Shown: positions 9,557 through 19,577 of the stretch, piece by piece | Position numbering within the stretch: the first letter of the stretch is position 1 | Layout of the letters: each line of letters begins with the position of its first letter | Origin: Devosia sp. 1566 | GTDB lineage: Bacteria > Pseudomonadota > Alphaproteobacteria > Rhizobiales > Devosiaceae | Assembly (NCBI RefSeq): GCF_004005995.1 | Contig: NZ_CP034767.1 | Coordinates: 620,001-684,000, forward strand | Reading direction: 5' to 3' | DNA length: 64,000 nucleotides | Position numbers and translations under genes: made by a program | Notes under the pieces: generated by a model | Databases searched by the model: none | Told to the model about the DNA's origin: nothing | Seen by the model: the letters and a program-made list of their open reading frames with translations, nothing else

Positions 9557-10098
9557 GCCGCATTGCCGGGGACGCGATAGCGCGATTGCACCAGGCCCGA
9601 TGGAAAGGCCCGGGTTTCCACATGCTCGAGCACCAGGTCGGCCTCGAGCGGCCCGAACAGGGGAATGCCCTCGCCGATCAACACCGGAATGCGGCTGATC
9701 ACCAGATCCTCGATCAGCCCGGCGCGCAAAAACGCCTGGATCAGTTTGCCGCCATCCACATAAGCCGCGCGCCAGCCCCGGCCCGCGACCAGTTGCATCG
9801 CCTCCTCGGGCGTTGCATCCACAATCTCGACCTTGTCGGCAATCTCCTCGGGCACATCGGTCTGGGTGATGCTGCCGCTCAGCACCAGCACGGGCTTGGA
9901 ATAAAACCACGGCCGGAAATGCTTGATCACCTCATAGGTGCCGCGCCCCATGATCACCCCATCCACTCGTTCCATATGGGCGTTGAAACCGTGATCCTCG
10001 CCAAGCGTCGGGTAATCCGTCAGCCAGGCGATGTCGTCATTCTTGCGCGCGATAAAGCCATCCAGGCTGGTGCCGATAAACACATGACCAGTGGTCAC
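9553..10098 (-). CDS. Dihydrofolate reductase-like (RibD C-terminal domain) protein
   Basis: A 181-aa protein of the RibD C-terminal/DHFR-like superfamily of NADPH-dependent reductases. The start TGHVFIGTSLDGFIA and the segments VIMGRGTYE (about residue 49) and AAYVDGGKLIQAFL (about 110) are characteristic. These stand-alone YwjB/YyaP-type proteins have mostly unknown substrates, so neither folate nor riboflavin is claimed. GTG 10098 with GGAGGTGA five bases upstream is a strong start. It lies 65 bases after the AAA+ regulator on the same strand. Confidence 0.88.
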   Translation of the reverse strand: MTTGHVFIGTSLDGFIARKNDDIAWLTDYPTLGEDHGFNAHMERVDGVIMGRGTYEVIKHFRPWFYSKPVLVLSGSITQTDVPEEIADKVEIVDATPEEAMQLVAGRGWRAAYVDGGKLIQAFLRAGLIEDLVISRIPVLIGEGIPLFGPLEADLVLEHVETRAFPSGLVQSRYRVPGNAA

Positions 10099-10163
10099 AA
10101 CTCACCTCCATTGCTTAACCGGGCTTGATCTAAATCCGTGCCCTGTCAAACCCTGGCAGCAGG

Positions 10164-11552
10164 CTAGCTGGCCACCTCCAGCCCAGCCCAGCCCTGGCGC
10201 TTGCGGTAGATGGTCGAGGGGCTGATCTCCAGGGCCGCTGCCGCCAGCGAGATATTGCCGCCAAAGCTGGCAATGGCATCCTCGATGATGCGCTGTTCCT
10301 GCTCCCACATTGGCCGCACCGGCGAACGGCGCTCGGCCCGATTGCCGCCGGGCCCCAGTTCGCCCACTGCAGCGCTCGAAGCCACCATGGCCGCACTCAC
10401 CTCGCCGCCATCGGCGAGCACGGCGATGCGCCGCATCAGGTTCTCGAGCTGCCGCACATTGCCGGGCCATTCCGATCCGCCCAGGACCGCAACCGCCTCG
10501 GGCGAAAACCCGGAGAACTGCTTGCCCTGCTCGCGCCCGAACCGCTCAAGGAAATGGCGGGCGAGGGGCAACACGTCGCTTGGCCGTTGCCGCAGCGGCG
10601 GCAGGTGGATCGGCAACACATGCAGCCGGTAAAACAGGTCTTCGCGCAATTGCCGGGTTTCGATCAGCTGCGTCAGCGGCTCCTTGGTGGCGCAAACCAC
10701 TCGTATATCGAGCGCGTTGGTTGGCACCTCGCCCTCGCCAGTGATCCGGCCGGTCTGCAACAGGTGCAGCAGCTTGGCCTGCAGTTCGGGGTCGAGTTGC
10801 GCAACTTCGTCAAGAAACAGCGTGCCGCCATCCGCCCGCCGCGCCGCGCCCACGCCATCCGAGCCGGCGCCGAACAATTCGCGTGCCAGGGAATCAGCGT
10901 CGGCTGCCGCGCAGTTCACCACGACCATGGGGCGGCCAGCGCGCGGGCTGCTGCCATGCAGCGCCTCGGCGCACAAATTCTTGCCGGTGCCGCTTTCTCC
11001 GGTGATGAACACCGGGGCGGGGGAAGACGCGATCCGCATGATCTGATCGTAAACGGCCTGCATCGCCCCTGAGCCACCCACAAAGCCAGCAAAATCGGCC
11101 GAGGGCGGGGGCAGGGCGGGCTCACCCAAAAGGGCACTGGCCTTGCCGTGGCGCTGTGCCAACTCGCCGATTCGCGTCAACAGCGTCGCCCCGTCAACCG
11201 GCTTGGTCAGGCAATCATGCGCCCCAGCCCGCATCGCCACCAGCGATGCCGACACCGAACCACCATCAGACAGGGCAATCACCAGCGCGCCATCGGCCAG
11301 TTTGACCAGTCGCGCCATCGCCTCGTCAGTGCCGGGATCTTCGAGGCTTCCGAGATCCACCAGCACCAGGTCAAAGGCTTCGCGCCGCAAGGTTTCCGCC
11401 CCGGTCCGGCCGCAGGCCGCCAGGGCAAGCTGTGGCGCTGGCTGCAATTGCCCCGAGAGAGCTTCTTTGAGGTGCCGCACCGATCGCTGATCACGCTCGA
11501 TCAGGAGCAGCCGGCCCGGCACTGCCAGGGGTCCCCCAGTGTTTGTCGCCAT
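10164..11552 (-). CDS. NtrC-family AAA+ regulator without GAFTGA
   Basis: A 462-aa response-regulator-like protein. The N-terminal receiver (about 10-130) keeps the acidic patch ERD, a phosphoacceptor Asp in LVLVDLGS, Ser in ALSDGG and Lys in LTKPV. The central AAA+ domain has Walker A GESGTGKN (about 185) and Walker B GGTLFLDEV (about 242). A Fis-type helix-turn-helix ends the protein (SLAAAALEISPSTIYRK). Where sigma-54 activators carry GAFTGA, this one reads GAGSDGVGAA, so contact with RpoN is doubtful, and a sigma-70-dependent or repressor role is plausible. ATG 11552 is preferred over an upstream TTG at 11600. It is divergent from the TipF-like gene. No sensor kinase is adjacent. Confidence 0.88.
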   Translation of the reverse strand: MATNTGGPLAVPGRLLLIERDQRSVRHLKEALSGQLQPAPQLALAACGRTGAETLRREAFDLVLVDLGSLEDPGTDEAMARLVKLADGALVIALSDGGSVSASLVAMRAGAHDCLTKPVDGATLLTRIGELAQRHGKASALLGEPALPPPSADFAGFVGGSGAMQAVYDQIMRIASSPAPVFITGESGTGKNLCAEALHGSSPRAGRPMVVVNCAAADADSLARELFGAGSDGVGAARRADGGTLFLDEVAQLDPELQAKLLHLLQTGRITGEGEVPTNALDIRVVCATKEPLTQLIETRQLREDLFYRLHVLPIHLPPLRQRPSDVLPLARHFLERFGREQGKQFSGFSPEAVAVLGGSEWPGNVRQLENLMRRIAVLADGGEVSAAMVASSAAVGELGPGGNRAERRSPVRPMWEQEQRIIEDAIASFGGNISLAAAALEISPSTIYRKRQGWAGLEVAS

Positions 11553-11691
11553 TGCGGCTTTGCCTTTGGTATAGTTCGACGCGCGCCGATTGTTCTCCAA
11601 CAGGGTAAATATTCCGTTCCAGCCCGGGCCGGGGCGATGCTAAGAACATTGGGGCCGAATCCCGGCGCCCGTTAGGGGATCGCATCGCGCT

Positions 11692-12924
11692 GTGCAGGGC
11701 CTGGTTTATACCTTTATCGCGGTTTCAGCGGCGGCAGCGGGAGCTGCGGCGTATTTCGGGCTCGCCTTTACGCCCGCTCAGGCGATTCTCGCCGCGTTGG
11801 TTTTCGGCTGCATCGCCGTTACCGCCCATGAGCGTGTCCTGCGCCAGCGCGCCGAGCAGCGGCTCGAGCGCGCCATCGAGGAATTGTCGCGCCTCCTGTC
11901 CACCGATGCTAAGGCTGGCGCGGTGCTCGGCCAGCGCATCAACGCCATGGCCGACCTCAATGCCGGCCCGCGCCTGGGCGCCGTTGAGGCCGATATTTCC
12001 GTTCTGGGCACCGTGATCCGCCAGGTCGCCGAAGCCGTCGCCGATATCGAGGAAAGGGCGGCCCAACCTCAGGCCGCACCCGCCGCGCTGCGACCTGCCC
12101 CAGCCGCGACCATCGTGCCGCCACCACGCGAACCTACGATTCCGCTCGAAACCGTGCGGCGCGCCTTTGGCGAAGGGCGGCTGCTCTTTCACGTCCAGCC
12201 CGTCGTGACCTTGCCCCAGCGCCGGCCCACCGGCTTTGATCTGGTGCCGCGCCTCGCCCTCGAAGCGGGCGCATTGGCTGAACCGGCCGATTTCCTGCCC
12301 CGCCAGGGCGGCGCCGATGTGCTGCGTCAGCTCGAAAGCATCGGTTTGCTCGAAGCCATTACCCTGGCCCGCCGGGCCCGCACTGCCGGGCAAAGGCCCA
12401 ATCTCTTTGTGCCGCTGTCGCGGGCGACCCTGGGCGACGGCCAGGCCGCCGAAGGGTTGATCGCTTCGCTCGAAGCCAATCGCCCCGTAGCGCCCAGCCT
12501 GATCTTTGCGATCGAAGAAGCAGAGTGGCTGTCCCTGACCACCGCGGAGCGCGCCGTGACCGACGCCGTCCACAAGAAGGGTTCTGGCTACAGCCTCCTG
12601 GCCGTGCAATCGCTGCGCCTCGATGTTGGCGAGCTTGCCGCCCGCGGCGTGCGCTCCCTGCGGATCGATGCCGCCCGCTTCCTCCACGCCCCCGAATCCC
12701 TCACTGATTTCCACGCCGCCGATATCGCCGATTACCTCGCCCGCTTTGGCGTGACGCTGCTTGCCAGCGGGGTATCAGCGGAAGCGCAGATCCCCGAATT
12801 GATCGATCACCGCATCACCCTCGTGCAAGGGCCTCATCTGGGCGCTGCCGCCCCGTTGCGCGGCGATCTGCTGCTCGATGGCGGCCGCCAGCCCGCGCCC
12901 GCCTTGCATCGGGTCGAGGGCTAA
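11692..12924 (+). CDS. TipF-like degenerate EAL domain protein
   Basis: A 410-aa protein with two N-terminal membrane segments (residues 4-24 and 28-46), a probable coiled coil (about 47-115), an Ala/Pro-rich linker (about 118-145) and a C-terminal EAL-like domain (about 155-395). The catalytic signature is lost: at the E-x-L position it reads FDLVPRL, and the metal-binding acidic residues are not conserved, so phosphodiesterase activity is unlikely. This architecture matches TipF of Caulobacter, a c-di-GMP-binding factor that positions the flagellum. That role is inferred from architecture alone, since no flagellar gene is in the window. Start GTG 11692 is the first in frame before the hydrophobic segment. 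Confidence 0.75.
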   Translation: MQGLVYTFIAVSAAAAGAAAYFGLAFTPAQAILAALVFGCIAVTAHERVLRQRAEQRLERAIEELSRLLSTDAKAGAVLGQRINAMADLNAGPRLGAVEADISVLGTVIRQVAEAVADIEERAAQPQAAPAALRPAPAATIVPPPREPTIPLETVRRAFGEGRLLFHVQPVVTLPQRRPTGFDLVPRLALEAGALAEPADFLPRQGGADVLRQLESIGLLEAITLARRARTAGQRPNLFVPLSRATLGDGQAAEGLIASLEANRPVAPSLIFAIEEAEWLSLTTAERAVTDAVHKKGSGYSLLAVQSLRLDVGELAARGVRSLRIDAARFLHAPESLTDFHAADIADYLARFGVTLLASGVSAEAQIPELIDHRITLVQGPHLGAAAPLRGDLLLDGGRQPAPALHRVEG

Positions 12925-13007
12925 CTCCACCACTCCCGTGCTGTTTGGGCTTGATCGGCGCCCCCAAGCTGCCACATAGCACGCAGCAGTTTATTTCGGA
13001 GTTCCCC

Positions 13008-13874
13008 ATGACGTCCCATCCCGCCTCCATTTCCGGCCTGTCCGATCTTGCCGGGCGCTATGATGCGGTGCTGAGCGATGTGTGGGGTGTGATCCACAAT
13101 GGCGTGTCGGCCTTCCCCAGCGCCGTCGACGCCCTCGTGAAATATCGTGAAGCTGGCGGCACGGCCGTGCTGATCACCAATGCGCCGCGCCCCTCGGGCC
13201 CGATCGTCGACATGCTTGATCGCCTTGGCGTGCCGCGCTCTGCCTATGATGCCATCGTTTCCTCGGGCGACGCCACCCGCGCCATGATCGCCCGCTACCA
13301 GGGCCGCCCGATCCACCATGTCGGCCCCGCCACCGAAGACGATGCGCTCTACGAGGGCCTCGATGTGCGCCGCACCACGGCCGATGAAGCCGAAGTGATT
13401 GTGGTCACCGATCTCGATGACGACACCCACACCCCCGAAATGTATCGGGAACGCGCCGAGCACTGGCTCGCGCGCAAGCTCCCCATGATCTGCGCCAATC
13501 CCGACCGCGTCGTGGAACATGGCGACCGCCTGATCTATTGCGGCGGCGCGCTGGGCGACCTCTACGAAGCCATGGGCGGGATCGTGCACATGGCCGGCAA
13601 ACCCTATCGCCCCATCTATGAGGAAGCCTTCCGCCTCGCCGAACAGGCCGCTGGCAAGCCCCTCGACAAAAGCCGCGTGCTCGCCATTGGCGACAGCGTG
13701 CGCACCGATGCCACCGGCGCCGCCCAGTTCGGGCTCGACCTGCTGTTCATCACCGGCTCGATCCACGCGGCCGAACTCGATGCCTTTGGCAGCCCCGATC
13801 CGCAGCTGATCGCCGATCTCGTGGCCCCCAGTGGCGCCCGCCTTGCCGGCTTCCTGCCGCGCCTCACCTGGTAG
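13008..13874 (+). CDS. HAD-superfamily phosphatase, TIGR01459 type
   Basis: A 288-aa haloacid dehalogenase-type hydrolase of the subclass IIA group common in Hyphomicrobiales. HAD motif I is DVWGVIHNG near residue 24 (with Trp between the two usual Asp positions), motif II is the LITNAPRPSG segment near 59, and motif IV is AIGDSVRTDATGAA near 226, giving the Mg-binding acidic pair. The physiological substrate is unknown. It lies 6 bases upstream of ribF, a conserved pairing that hints at a flavin or nucleotide phosphate, but this is inference. Start ATG 13008 has CGGAG upstream; the open frame further upstream is not family-like. Confidence 0.92.
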   Translation: MTSHPASISGLSDLAGRYDAVLSDVWGVIHNGVSAFPSAVDALVKYREAGGTAVLITNAPRPSGPIVDMLDRLGVPRSAYDAIVSSGDATRAMIARYQGRPIHHVGPATEDDALYEGLDVRRTTADEAEVIVVTDLDDDTHTPEMYRERAEHWLARKLPMICANPDRVVEHGDRLIYCGGALGDLYEAMGGIVHMAGKPYRPIYEEAFRLAEQAAGKPLDKSRVLAIGDSVRTDATGAAQFGLDLLFITGSIHAAELDAFGSPDPQLIADLVAPSGARLAGFLPRLTW

Positions 13875-13880
13875 GCGCGC

Positions 13881-14852
13881 GTGGCCTTTATTCGACTATC
13901 CAGCCTCGATGACGTCCCCGCCGCCCTGCGGGGCGCCTATGTCGCCATCGGCAATTTCGATGGCTTTCATCGCGGCCACCAGTCGATCCTGGCCGCCCTC
14001 AAGACCGAAGCGGCGCGGGCCAAGGCGCCCGCGGTGCTGCTGACCTTCGAGCCGCATCCGCGCGATGTGTTTGCGCCCTCGCCCTTCATGTTCCGCCTCA
14101 CCGATGGCGACGCCAAAGCGCGGCTGGCGGAAGCCCTCGGGCTCGATGGCATCGTCATCCTCCCCTTCGATCGCGCCTTTTCCCAGATCGAGGCGGAAGA
14201 CTTCGTGTCCCGCTTTCTCGTCGATGCCATGAACGTCGCCGGCGTCATTGTCGGCTCCGACTTTCATTTCGGCCGCGGCCGGCGCGGCACGCCCACTTTC
14301 CTCAAGGCGGCGGGGGAGGCGGCGGGCTTTGCCGTCCAGACCCTTGATCTGATGGACGAGGGCGACGAGCCCATCTCCTCCTCGCGCATCCGCGCCGCCC
14401 TCTCGGAAGGGGCGGTCACCGCGGCCAATCGGCTTTTGGGCTACCACTGGTTCTTTGATGGTTGCGTCGTGCGCGGGGACCAGCGCGGCCGCGAACTGGG
14501 CTACCCCACGGCCAACACCATGACCCCCAACGGCTTCCAGCTTGCCCAGGGCGTCTATGCCGTGCGCGCCCGCCTCGGCAATCGCCTTTTTGGCGGCGTT
14601 GCCGCCTATGGCAAGCCCATGTTCGACAACCAGCGCCCGCCCTTTGAAACCCACCTCTTCGACTTCGACGAGGACATCTATGGGCAAACCATCACCGTCG
14701 CCCTGGTCGGCCATATCCGCGGCCAGGAAGTGTTCAGCGGCCTCGATGAACTGATCGCCGCCATGGACCGCGACTCGGGCAAAGCCCGCACCCTCCTCAC
14801 CCAAGCCACCCCCCTCAGCCCGCTCGACGAACAGCTGGGTTTCGTCGGCTAG
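13881..14852 (+). CDS. ribF: Bifunctional riboflavin kinase/FAD synthetase
   Basis: Converts riboflavin to FMN and FMN to FAD; 323 aa. The N-terminal FAD synthetase (nucleotidyltransferase) domain has GNFDGFHRGHQ near residue 22 and the late motif ISSSRIRAAL near 170. The C-terminal riboflavin kinase domain starts at about 185, with RGRELGYPTAN near 203. The start is GTG 13881, 6 bases after the HAD gene, so the two are probably one operon. Downstream lies a 980-base repeat-rich region without genes. Confidence 0.96.
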   Translation: MAFIRLSSLDDVPAALRGAYVAIGNFDGFHRGHQSILAALKTEAARAKAPAVLLTFEPHPRDVFAPSPFMFRLTDGDAKARLAEALGLDGIVILPFDRAFSQIEAEDFVSRFLVDAMNVAGVIVGSDFHFGRGRRGTPTFLKAAGEAAGFAVQTLDLMDEGDEPISSSRIRAALSEGAVTAANRLLGYHWFFDGCVVRGDQRGRELGYPTANTMTPNGFQLAQGVYAVRARLGNRLFGGVAAYGKPMFDNQRPPFETHLFDFDEDIYGQTITVALVGHIRGQEVFSGLDELIAAMDRDSGKARTLLTQATPLSPLDEQLGFVG

Positions 14853-15830
14853 CCCAAGAACTCGGCCCCATGAGCCATCGCCTCCCTCCCCCCTTGAGGG
14901 GAGGGACCGAGGGTGGGGGTTCCGGCTTTGCCTCCGAGTGGAGCCTGGGTACGGTTCCCCTTCGCTCCTCCACTCAAGCTCAGCCGCCTGCACCCCCACC
15001 CTAGCCCTCCCCTCAAGGGGGAGGGGACCCACCGTGCCTCGGCTTCGGCCGGCGCTTATCAGGGATGGCAAAGCGCTCCCGGCCCGACCAAGAACTCGAG
15101 CCCCAGAGCCATCGCCTCCCTCCCCCCTTGAGGGGAGGGACCGAGGGTGGGGGTTCCGGCTTTGCCTCCGAGTGGGGCCTGGGTACGGTTCCCCTTCGCT
15201 CCTCCACTCAAGCTCAGCCGCCTGCACCCCCACCCTAGCCCTCCCCTCAAGGGGGAGGGGACCTATCGTGCCCAACTCCTTGCTCTCGGCTCCTGCCCTC
15301 CCTCCCCCTTGAGGGGAGGGCCGGGGAGGGGGTGGTTCGGTGGGCCACTGATGGACCCCCACCCCCAACCCCTCCCCTCAAGGCGGAGGGGAGGCCTTCC
15401 ACCAAGCTCTGCGTAAGCGGGAGTTCAGCAAGCGGGTCCACTGCGCTTAAATATCTCCTCGCAAGCCAAATCCCGCAGCCATCGCCTCCCTCCCCCTTGA
15501 GGGGAGGGATCGAGGGTGGGGGTGCCGGCCCTTCCATCCAGTGGAGCTTAGGTGCGACCCGGCATGAGTCTCAAACCCCAAACCTCTAGGCTCGTGCCCT
15601 CCCTCCCCCTTGAGGGGAGGGCCGGGGAGGGGGTGGTTATGTGGGCCACTGATCAACCCCTGCCTCTAACCCTCCGCTCAATGGTCAGAACCCACCGTGC
15701 CTCCGCGTCCGCCGGCATTCACGCGGAACTGACGGCCCCCCATCACCCCCGCCCACCGCAAATCAACCTTTGCCCCTCGCGCCTCACCTTGCTAAAAGGC
15801 CGCCAACCTCCCCCAAAGATTGCCGCCTCC
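14853..15830. repeat. Repeat-rich intergenic cluster (type A and B palindromes, tandem duplication)
   Basis: No gene is visible in these 978 bases between ribF and ileS. A block at about 14872-15037 is repeated almost exactly at about 15106-15271 (period 234). Each block consists of a type B palindrome (CTTGAGGGGAGGG then ACCGAGGGTGGGGG), about 80 bases of spacer and the inverted partner (CACCCCCACCCTAGCCC then CTCAAGGGGGAGGGG). Further copies lie at 15294-15340 (type A), 15356-15394 (inverted), 15478-15526 (type B) and 15596-15640 (type A). The long frame running into ileS across 15552-15830 only translates repeats and is not taken as coding. Confidence 0.92.
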
Positions 15831-18797
15831 ATGACCGATACCGCTGCAAGCGCCACCGAAACCGATTATTCGTCGACGCTGTTTTTGCCGCAGACCGAGT
15901 TTCCCATGCGCGCCGGGCTCCCCGATCGCGAGCCGCTCTGGCTCAAGCGCTGGGAAGAGATGGATCTTTATGCCCGCCAGCGCGAACAAGCGGCCGATCG
16001 TCCGCTGTTTACGCTCCATGACGGCCCTCCCTATGCCAATGGCAACATCCATATCGGCCACGCGCTCAACAAGACGCTCAAGGACATGGTCAGCCGCTCC
16101 ATGCAGATGCTCGGTTTCAACTCGGCCTATGTGCCGGGTTGGGACTGCCACGGCCTGCCCATCGAATGGAAGATCGAGGAGCAGTATCGCGCCAAGGGCC
16201 GCGACAAGAACGAAGTGCCGATCATCGAATTTCGCCAGGAATGCCGCGCCTTTGCCGAGCAATGGGTCGATATCCAACGCGACGAGTTCAAGCGTCTTGG
16301 CGTGCTCGGTGAATGGGACAATCCCTATCTGACCATGAGCTTTGACGCCGAAGCCCAGATCGCGCGCGAGCTGATGAAGGTCGCCGCTTCCGGCCAGCTT
16401 TATCGCGGCTCCAAGCCCGTGATGTGGTCGGTCGTGGAGCGCACCGCCTTGGCCGAGGCCGAGATCGAATATCAGGATTATGAAAGCGACACGATCTGGG
16501 TGAAATTCCCCGTGCATGGCGCTTCAGCCGAGGCCGGCGCGGATTTCGCCGCCACCGCCCGCCAGGTGCGCGACCTCGGTTCGGCCTTTGTGCTGATCTG
16601 GACGACCACCCCCTGGACCATCCCCGCCAACCGGGCGATCTCCTATTCCTCCAAGGTTGCTTACGGCCTCTACGAGATCACCGCGGCCCCAGAAGGCAAT
16701 TGGGCCAAATCGGGCGAAAAATACGTCATCGCCGACAAGCTCGCCGCTGAAGTCTTTGCCAAGGCCAAGGTCGAAAGCTTCACGCGCCTTGGCGATGTCG
16801 ATCCCGGCCAGATCACCGCCTGCCACCATCCGCTGCGCGGCCTTGCTGGCGGCTACAATTTCGATGTGCCCCTGCTCGATGGCGAACACGTCACCGATGA
16901 TGCGGGCACCGGCTTTGTGCATACCGCACCCAGCCACGGCCTCGATGACTTTGAAATCTGGATGAACTCGGGCCGGCTCCTCGCCGAGCGCGGCATCGAC
17001 ACCTCCATCCCCTTTGCCGTGGACGATGCCGGTTTTTACACCGCCGAGGCCCCCGGCTTCGAAGGCGCCCGCGTCATCGATGACAACGGCAAGAAGGGCG
17101 ACGCCAATAACCGCGTGATCGCCGCGCTCGCCGAGCGCGGCATGATGGTCGCCCGCGGTCGCGTCAAGCACTCCTATCCCCACTCCTGGCGCTCCAAAAA
17201 GCCGGTGATCTTCCGCAACACGCCCCAGTGGTTCGTTTACATGGACCGCGCCATCGAGGGCGTTGCCGGCGACACCTTGCGCCACCGTGCGCTCAACGCG
17301 ATCGACGCCACCAAATTCTACCCGCCTGCGGGGCAGAACCGCCTGCGCTCGATGATGGAAGACCGCCCCGATTGGGTGCTGTCGCGCCAGCGCGCCTGGG
17401 GCGTGCCGATCACCGTCTTCGTGCATCGCCAGACCAACGAAATCCTCAAGGACGAAGCGGTCAACCATCGCATCGCCCAGGCCTTTGAGGCCGAAGGCGC
17501 CGATGCCTGGTACGCCGAAGGCGCCGCCCAGCGGTTCCTCGGCGACAGCTACGACGCGGCGGACTACGAAATGGTCCGCGACGTGCTCGATGTGTGGTTC
17601 GACAGCGGCTCGACCCACGCCTTTGTGCTGCGCAACAAGCAGAAATGGCCCTACCTCAAATTCCCCGCCTCCATGTATCTGGAAGGCTCGGACCAGCATC
17701 GCGGCTGGTTCCATTCCTCGCTGCTCGAGAGCTGCGCCACCAACGGCTTTGCCCCTTATGAAAGCGTGCTGACGCACGGCTTCACCATGGATGGGGAAGG
17801 GCGCAAGATGAGCAAGTCCCTGGGCAACACCGTTGCCCCGCAGGACATCATCAAGCAATACGGCGCCGATATCCTGCGCCTCTGGGTGGCGTCCTCGGAT
17901 TATTCCGAGGATCTGCGCCTGGGCAAGGAGATCGTCCAGACCACGGTGGATGCGTACCGCAAGCTGCGCAACACCCTGCGCTGGCTCCTGGGCAATCTTG
18001 CCCATTACCAGCCCGCCGATGCGACCGAGCCCGCCGACATGCCCGAGCTCGAGCAGCTGATCCTGCATCGCCTGGCCCAGCTCGATGGCCAGGTGCGCGC
18101 CGCCTACAAGGAATATGACTATCGCCGTGTGGTGACGCTGCTCACCAACTTCATGAATATCGAGCTGTCGGCGTTCTATTTCGATATCCGCAAGGATGCG
18201 CTCTATTGCGACCCGATCTCCTCGGTGCGCCGCCGCTCTGCCCTGACCGTGCTCAATGGGCTTTTTGATTGCCTCACGGCCTGGCTCGCGCCCATCCTCG
18301 TTTTCACCATGGAAGAGGTTTGGCTCGAGCGGCACAAGGAAGCCGATGCCTCCGTGCATCTGCGCTTGTTCCCCGAAGTGCCCGCCGCCTGGCTCAACGA
18401 CGAACTGGCCGCCAAATGGCAGCTGATCCGCAATGTGCGCCGCGTCGTCACCGGGGCGCTCGAGATCGAACGCCGCGAAAAGCGCATCGGCTCCTCGCTC
18501 GAAGCGGCCCCCAAAGTGTTCATCAGCGACCCCGCTTTGCTCGCCGCAGTGCAGGGTGAAGACCTGGCCGATATCGCCATCACCTCGGCGGTTGAACTGG
18601 TCGAGGGCGAAGGCCCCGCCGATGCCTTCCGCCTCGATGACGTGGCCGGCGTTGCGGTGGTGCCGGGCCTTGCCGAGGGCAAGCGCTGCGCCCGCTCCTG
18701 GAAGATCCTGCCCGAAGTGGGCAGTGATCCCGACTTCCCCGACGTCACCCTGCGCGACGCCCAGGCCCTGCGCGAACGCGCCGCCGCCGGTCTCTAG
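15831..18797 (+). CDS. ileS: Isoleucyl-tRNA synthetase
   Basis: Class I synthetase for isoleucine, 988 aa, cytoplasmic. The HIGH motif ([15 protein letters not shown]) is near residue 68 and KMSKS ([11 protein letters not shown]) near 658, with the editing (CP1) domain between. The N-terminal [18 protein letters not shown] start is typical. The usual C-terminal CxxC zinc fingers of bacterial IleRS are reduced to KRCARSWKI, a loss common in alphaproteobacterial enzymes. Start ATG 15831 is chosen because upstream in-frame codons are repeat DNA. lspA follows, with a GC-rich palindrome between. Confidence 0.97.
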   Translation: MTDTAASATETDYSSTLFLPQTEFPMRAGLPDREPLWLKRWEEMDLYARQREQAADRPLFTLHDGPPYANGNIHIGHALNKTLKDMVSRSMQMLGFNSAYVPGWDCHGLPIEWKIEEQYRAKGRDKNEVPIIEFRQECRAFAEQWVDIQRDEFKRLGVLGEWDNPYLTMSFDAEAQIARELMKVAASGQLYRGSKPVMWSVVERTALAEAEIEYQDYESDTIWVKFPVHGASAEAGADFAATARQVRDLGSAFVLIWTTTPWTIPANRAISYSSKVAYGLYEITAAPEGNWAKSGEKYVIADKLAAEVFAKAKVESFTRLGDVDPGQITACHHPLRGLAGGYNFDVPLLDGEHVTDDAGTGFVHTAPSHGLDDFEIWMNSGRLLAERGIDTSIPFAVDDAGFYTAEAPGFEGARVIDDNGKKGDANNRVIAALAERGMMVARGRVKHSYPHSWRSKKPVIFRNTPQWFVYMDRAIEGVAGDTLRHRALNAIDATKFYPPAGQNRLRSMMEDRPDWVLSRQRAWGVPITVFVHRQTNEILKDEAVNHRIAQAFEAEGADAWYAEGAAQRFLGDSYDAADYEMVRDVLDVWFDSGSTHAFVLRNKQKWPYLKFPASMYLEGSDQHRGWFHSSLLESCATNGFAPYESVLTHGFTMDGEGRKMSKSLGNTVAPQDIIKQYGADILRLWVASSDYSEDLRLGKEIVQTTVDAYRKLRNTLRWLLGNLAHYQPADATEPADMPELEQLILHRLAQLDGQVRAAYKEYDYRRVVTLLTNFMNIELSAFYFDIRKDALYCDPISSVRRRSALTVLNGLFDCLTAWLAPILVFTMEEVWLERHKEADASVHLRLFPEVPAAWLNDELAAKWQLIRNVRRVVTGALEIERREKRIGSSLEAAPKVFISDPALLAAVQGEDLADIAITSAVELVEGEGPADAFRLDDVAGVAVVPGLAEGKRCARSWKILPEVGSDPDFPDVTLRDAQALRERAAAGL

Positions 18798-18837
18798 CCT
18801 GGTGCCCGAGCTTCGATCTCAGCTCCGCACGCCCCTT

Positions 18838-18876
18838 CACCTCCCCCTCCGTGGGGGAGGTCGGGTGGGGGTGAAC
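18838..18876. repeat. GC-rich palindromic repeat variant
   Basis: CTCCCCCTCC then GTGGGGGAGG then TCGGGTGGGGGT: a diverged relative of the type B element (loop CCGT rather than TTGA). It sits in the ileS-lspA gap. Its palindrome could form a hairpin. Confidence 0.7.
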
Positions 18877-18932
18877 GAGCCCCGATCCTCGGGCAACACT
18901 GCGACACCCCTCAACTGGTTGGACGCCCAACG

Positions 18933-19502
18933 ATGAATCTGCGCGCCCTTGCCGACCCTTCGGTTTATGTCTCGCTCACCGCCGCCGTCCTCGCCTTTGG
19001 CCTCGATCGCGCGCACAAGAGCATGCAGGTTTCGGCCAATTGCATTTCGCTGCTGGCGGGTGCCTGCGTTGATCACTTCGAGGCTTTCATCCCCTTTTCC
19101 ATGAGTGGCTGGAGCGGCGGGGAAGTGGTGCGCGTCACTCCGTTCTTTGATTATGTCCTCGTCTGGAACACCGGCATTTCCTATGGCCTGCTCGACGGCT
19201 TGCCGGTCTGGACCCTGGGGCTTGTCATGCTGGCCGCCGTGGTCGCCCTCGCCATCTGGTGGGTGCGTGCCGATAGTGCGCTGCTGCGTCTGGGGCTGGG
19301 CCTGTGCATCGGCGGCGCCCTTTCCAATGGCGTCGACCGGCTGATCTACGGCGCCGTGGCCGATTTCTTTCATTTCCACTGGGGCACGCTGTCGTTCTAC
19401 ATCTTCAACCTGGCCGATGTGGCGATCACCGCCGGGGTCGTCTTGCTGTTGCTCGACATGCTGGGCGTTGGCCGTCCACGCCCCGCTACGCCCACTGCTT
19501 GA
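18933..19502 (+). CDS. lspA: Lipoprotein signal peptidase (signal peptidase II)
   Basis: Aspartic membrane protease that removes the signal peptide of diacylated prolipoproteins; 189 aa with four transmembrane helices. The catalytic Asp motifs are present: GGALSNGVDRLIYGAVADF around residue 128 and FNLADVAI around 157. The conserved N-terminal region reads LDRAHK where many homologues have LDQ. ATG 18933 starts just before the first helix. The next gene encodes a probable lipoprotein, a natural substrate. Confidence 0.95.
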   Translation: MNLRALADPSVYVSLTAAVLAFGLDRAHKSMQVSANCISLLAGACVDHFEAFIPFSMSGWSGGEVVRVTPFFDYVLVWNTGISYGLLDGLPVWTLGLVMLAAVVALAIWWVRADSALLRLGLGLCIGGALSNGVDRLIYGAVADFFHFHWGTLSFYIFNLADVAITAGVVLLLLDMLGVGRPRPATPTA

Positions 19503-19577
19503 ACATGCTCGCGCCCCAATCTGGTTTTAGGCGCGGAACTAGTTTATAAGCACTCCCGACATTCTGAAGGACGTTTC

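Noticed and set aside
13896..15368. 490-codon minus-strand frame covering ribF and the repeats
   Set aside because: It is antisense to ribF and continues through palindromic repeats, giving repetitive peptide. Not supported as a gene.
15552..15830. N-terminal extension of IleRS through the repeat cluster
   Set aside because: The extra 93 codons are translated repeat DNA and unlike any IleRS N-terminus. ATG 15831 gives the normal start.
16524..18359. 611-codon minus-strand frame opposite ileS
   Set aside because: Shadow of ileS; no start context or family features.
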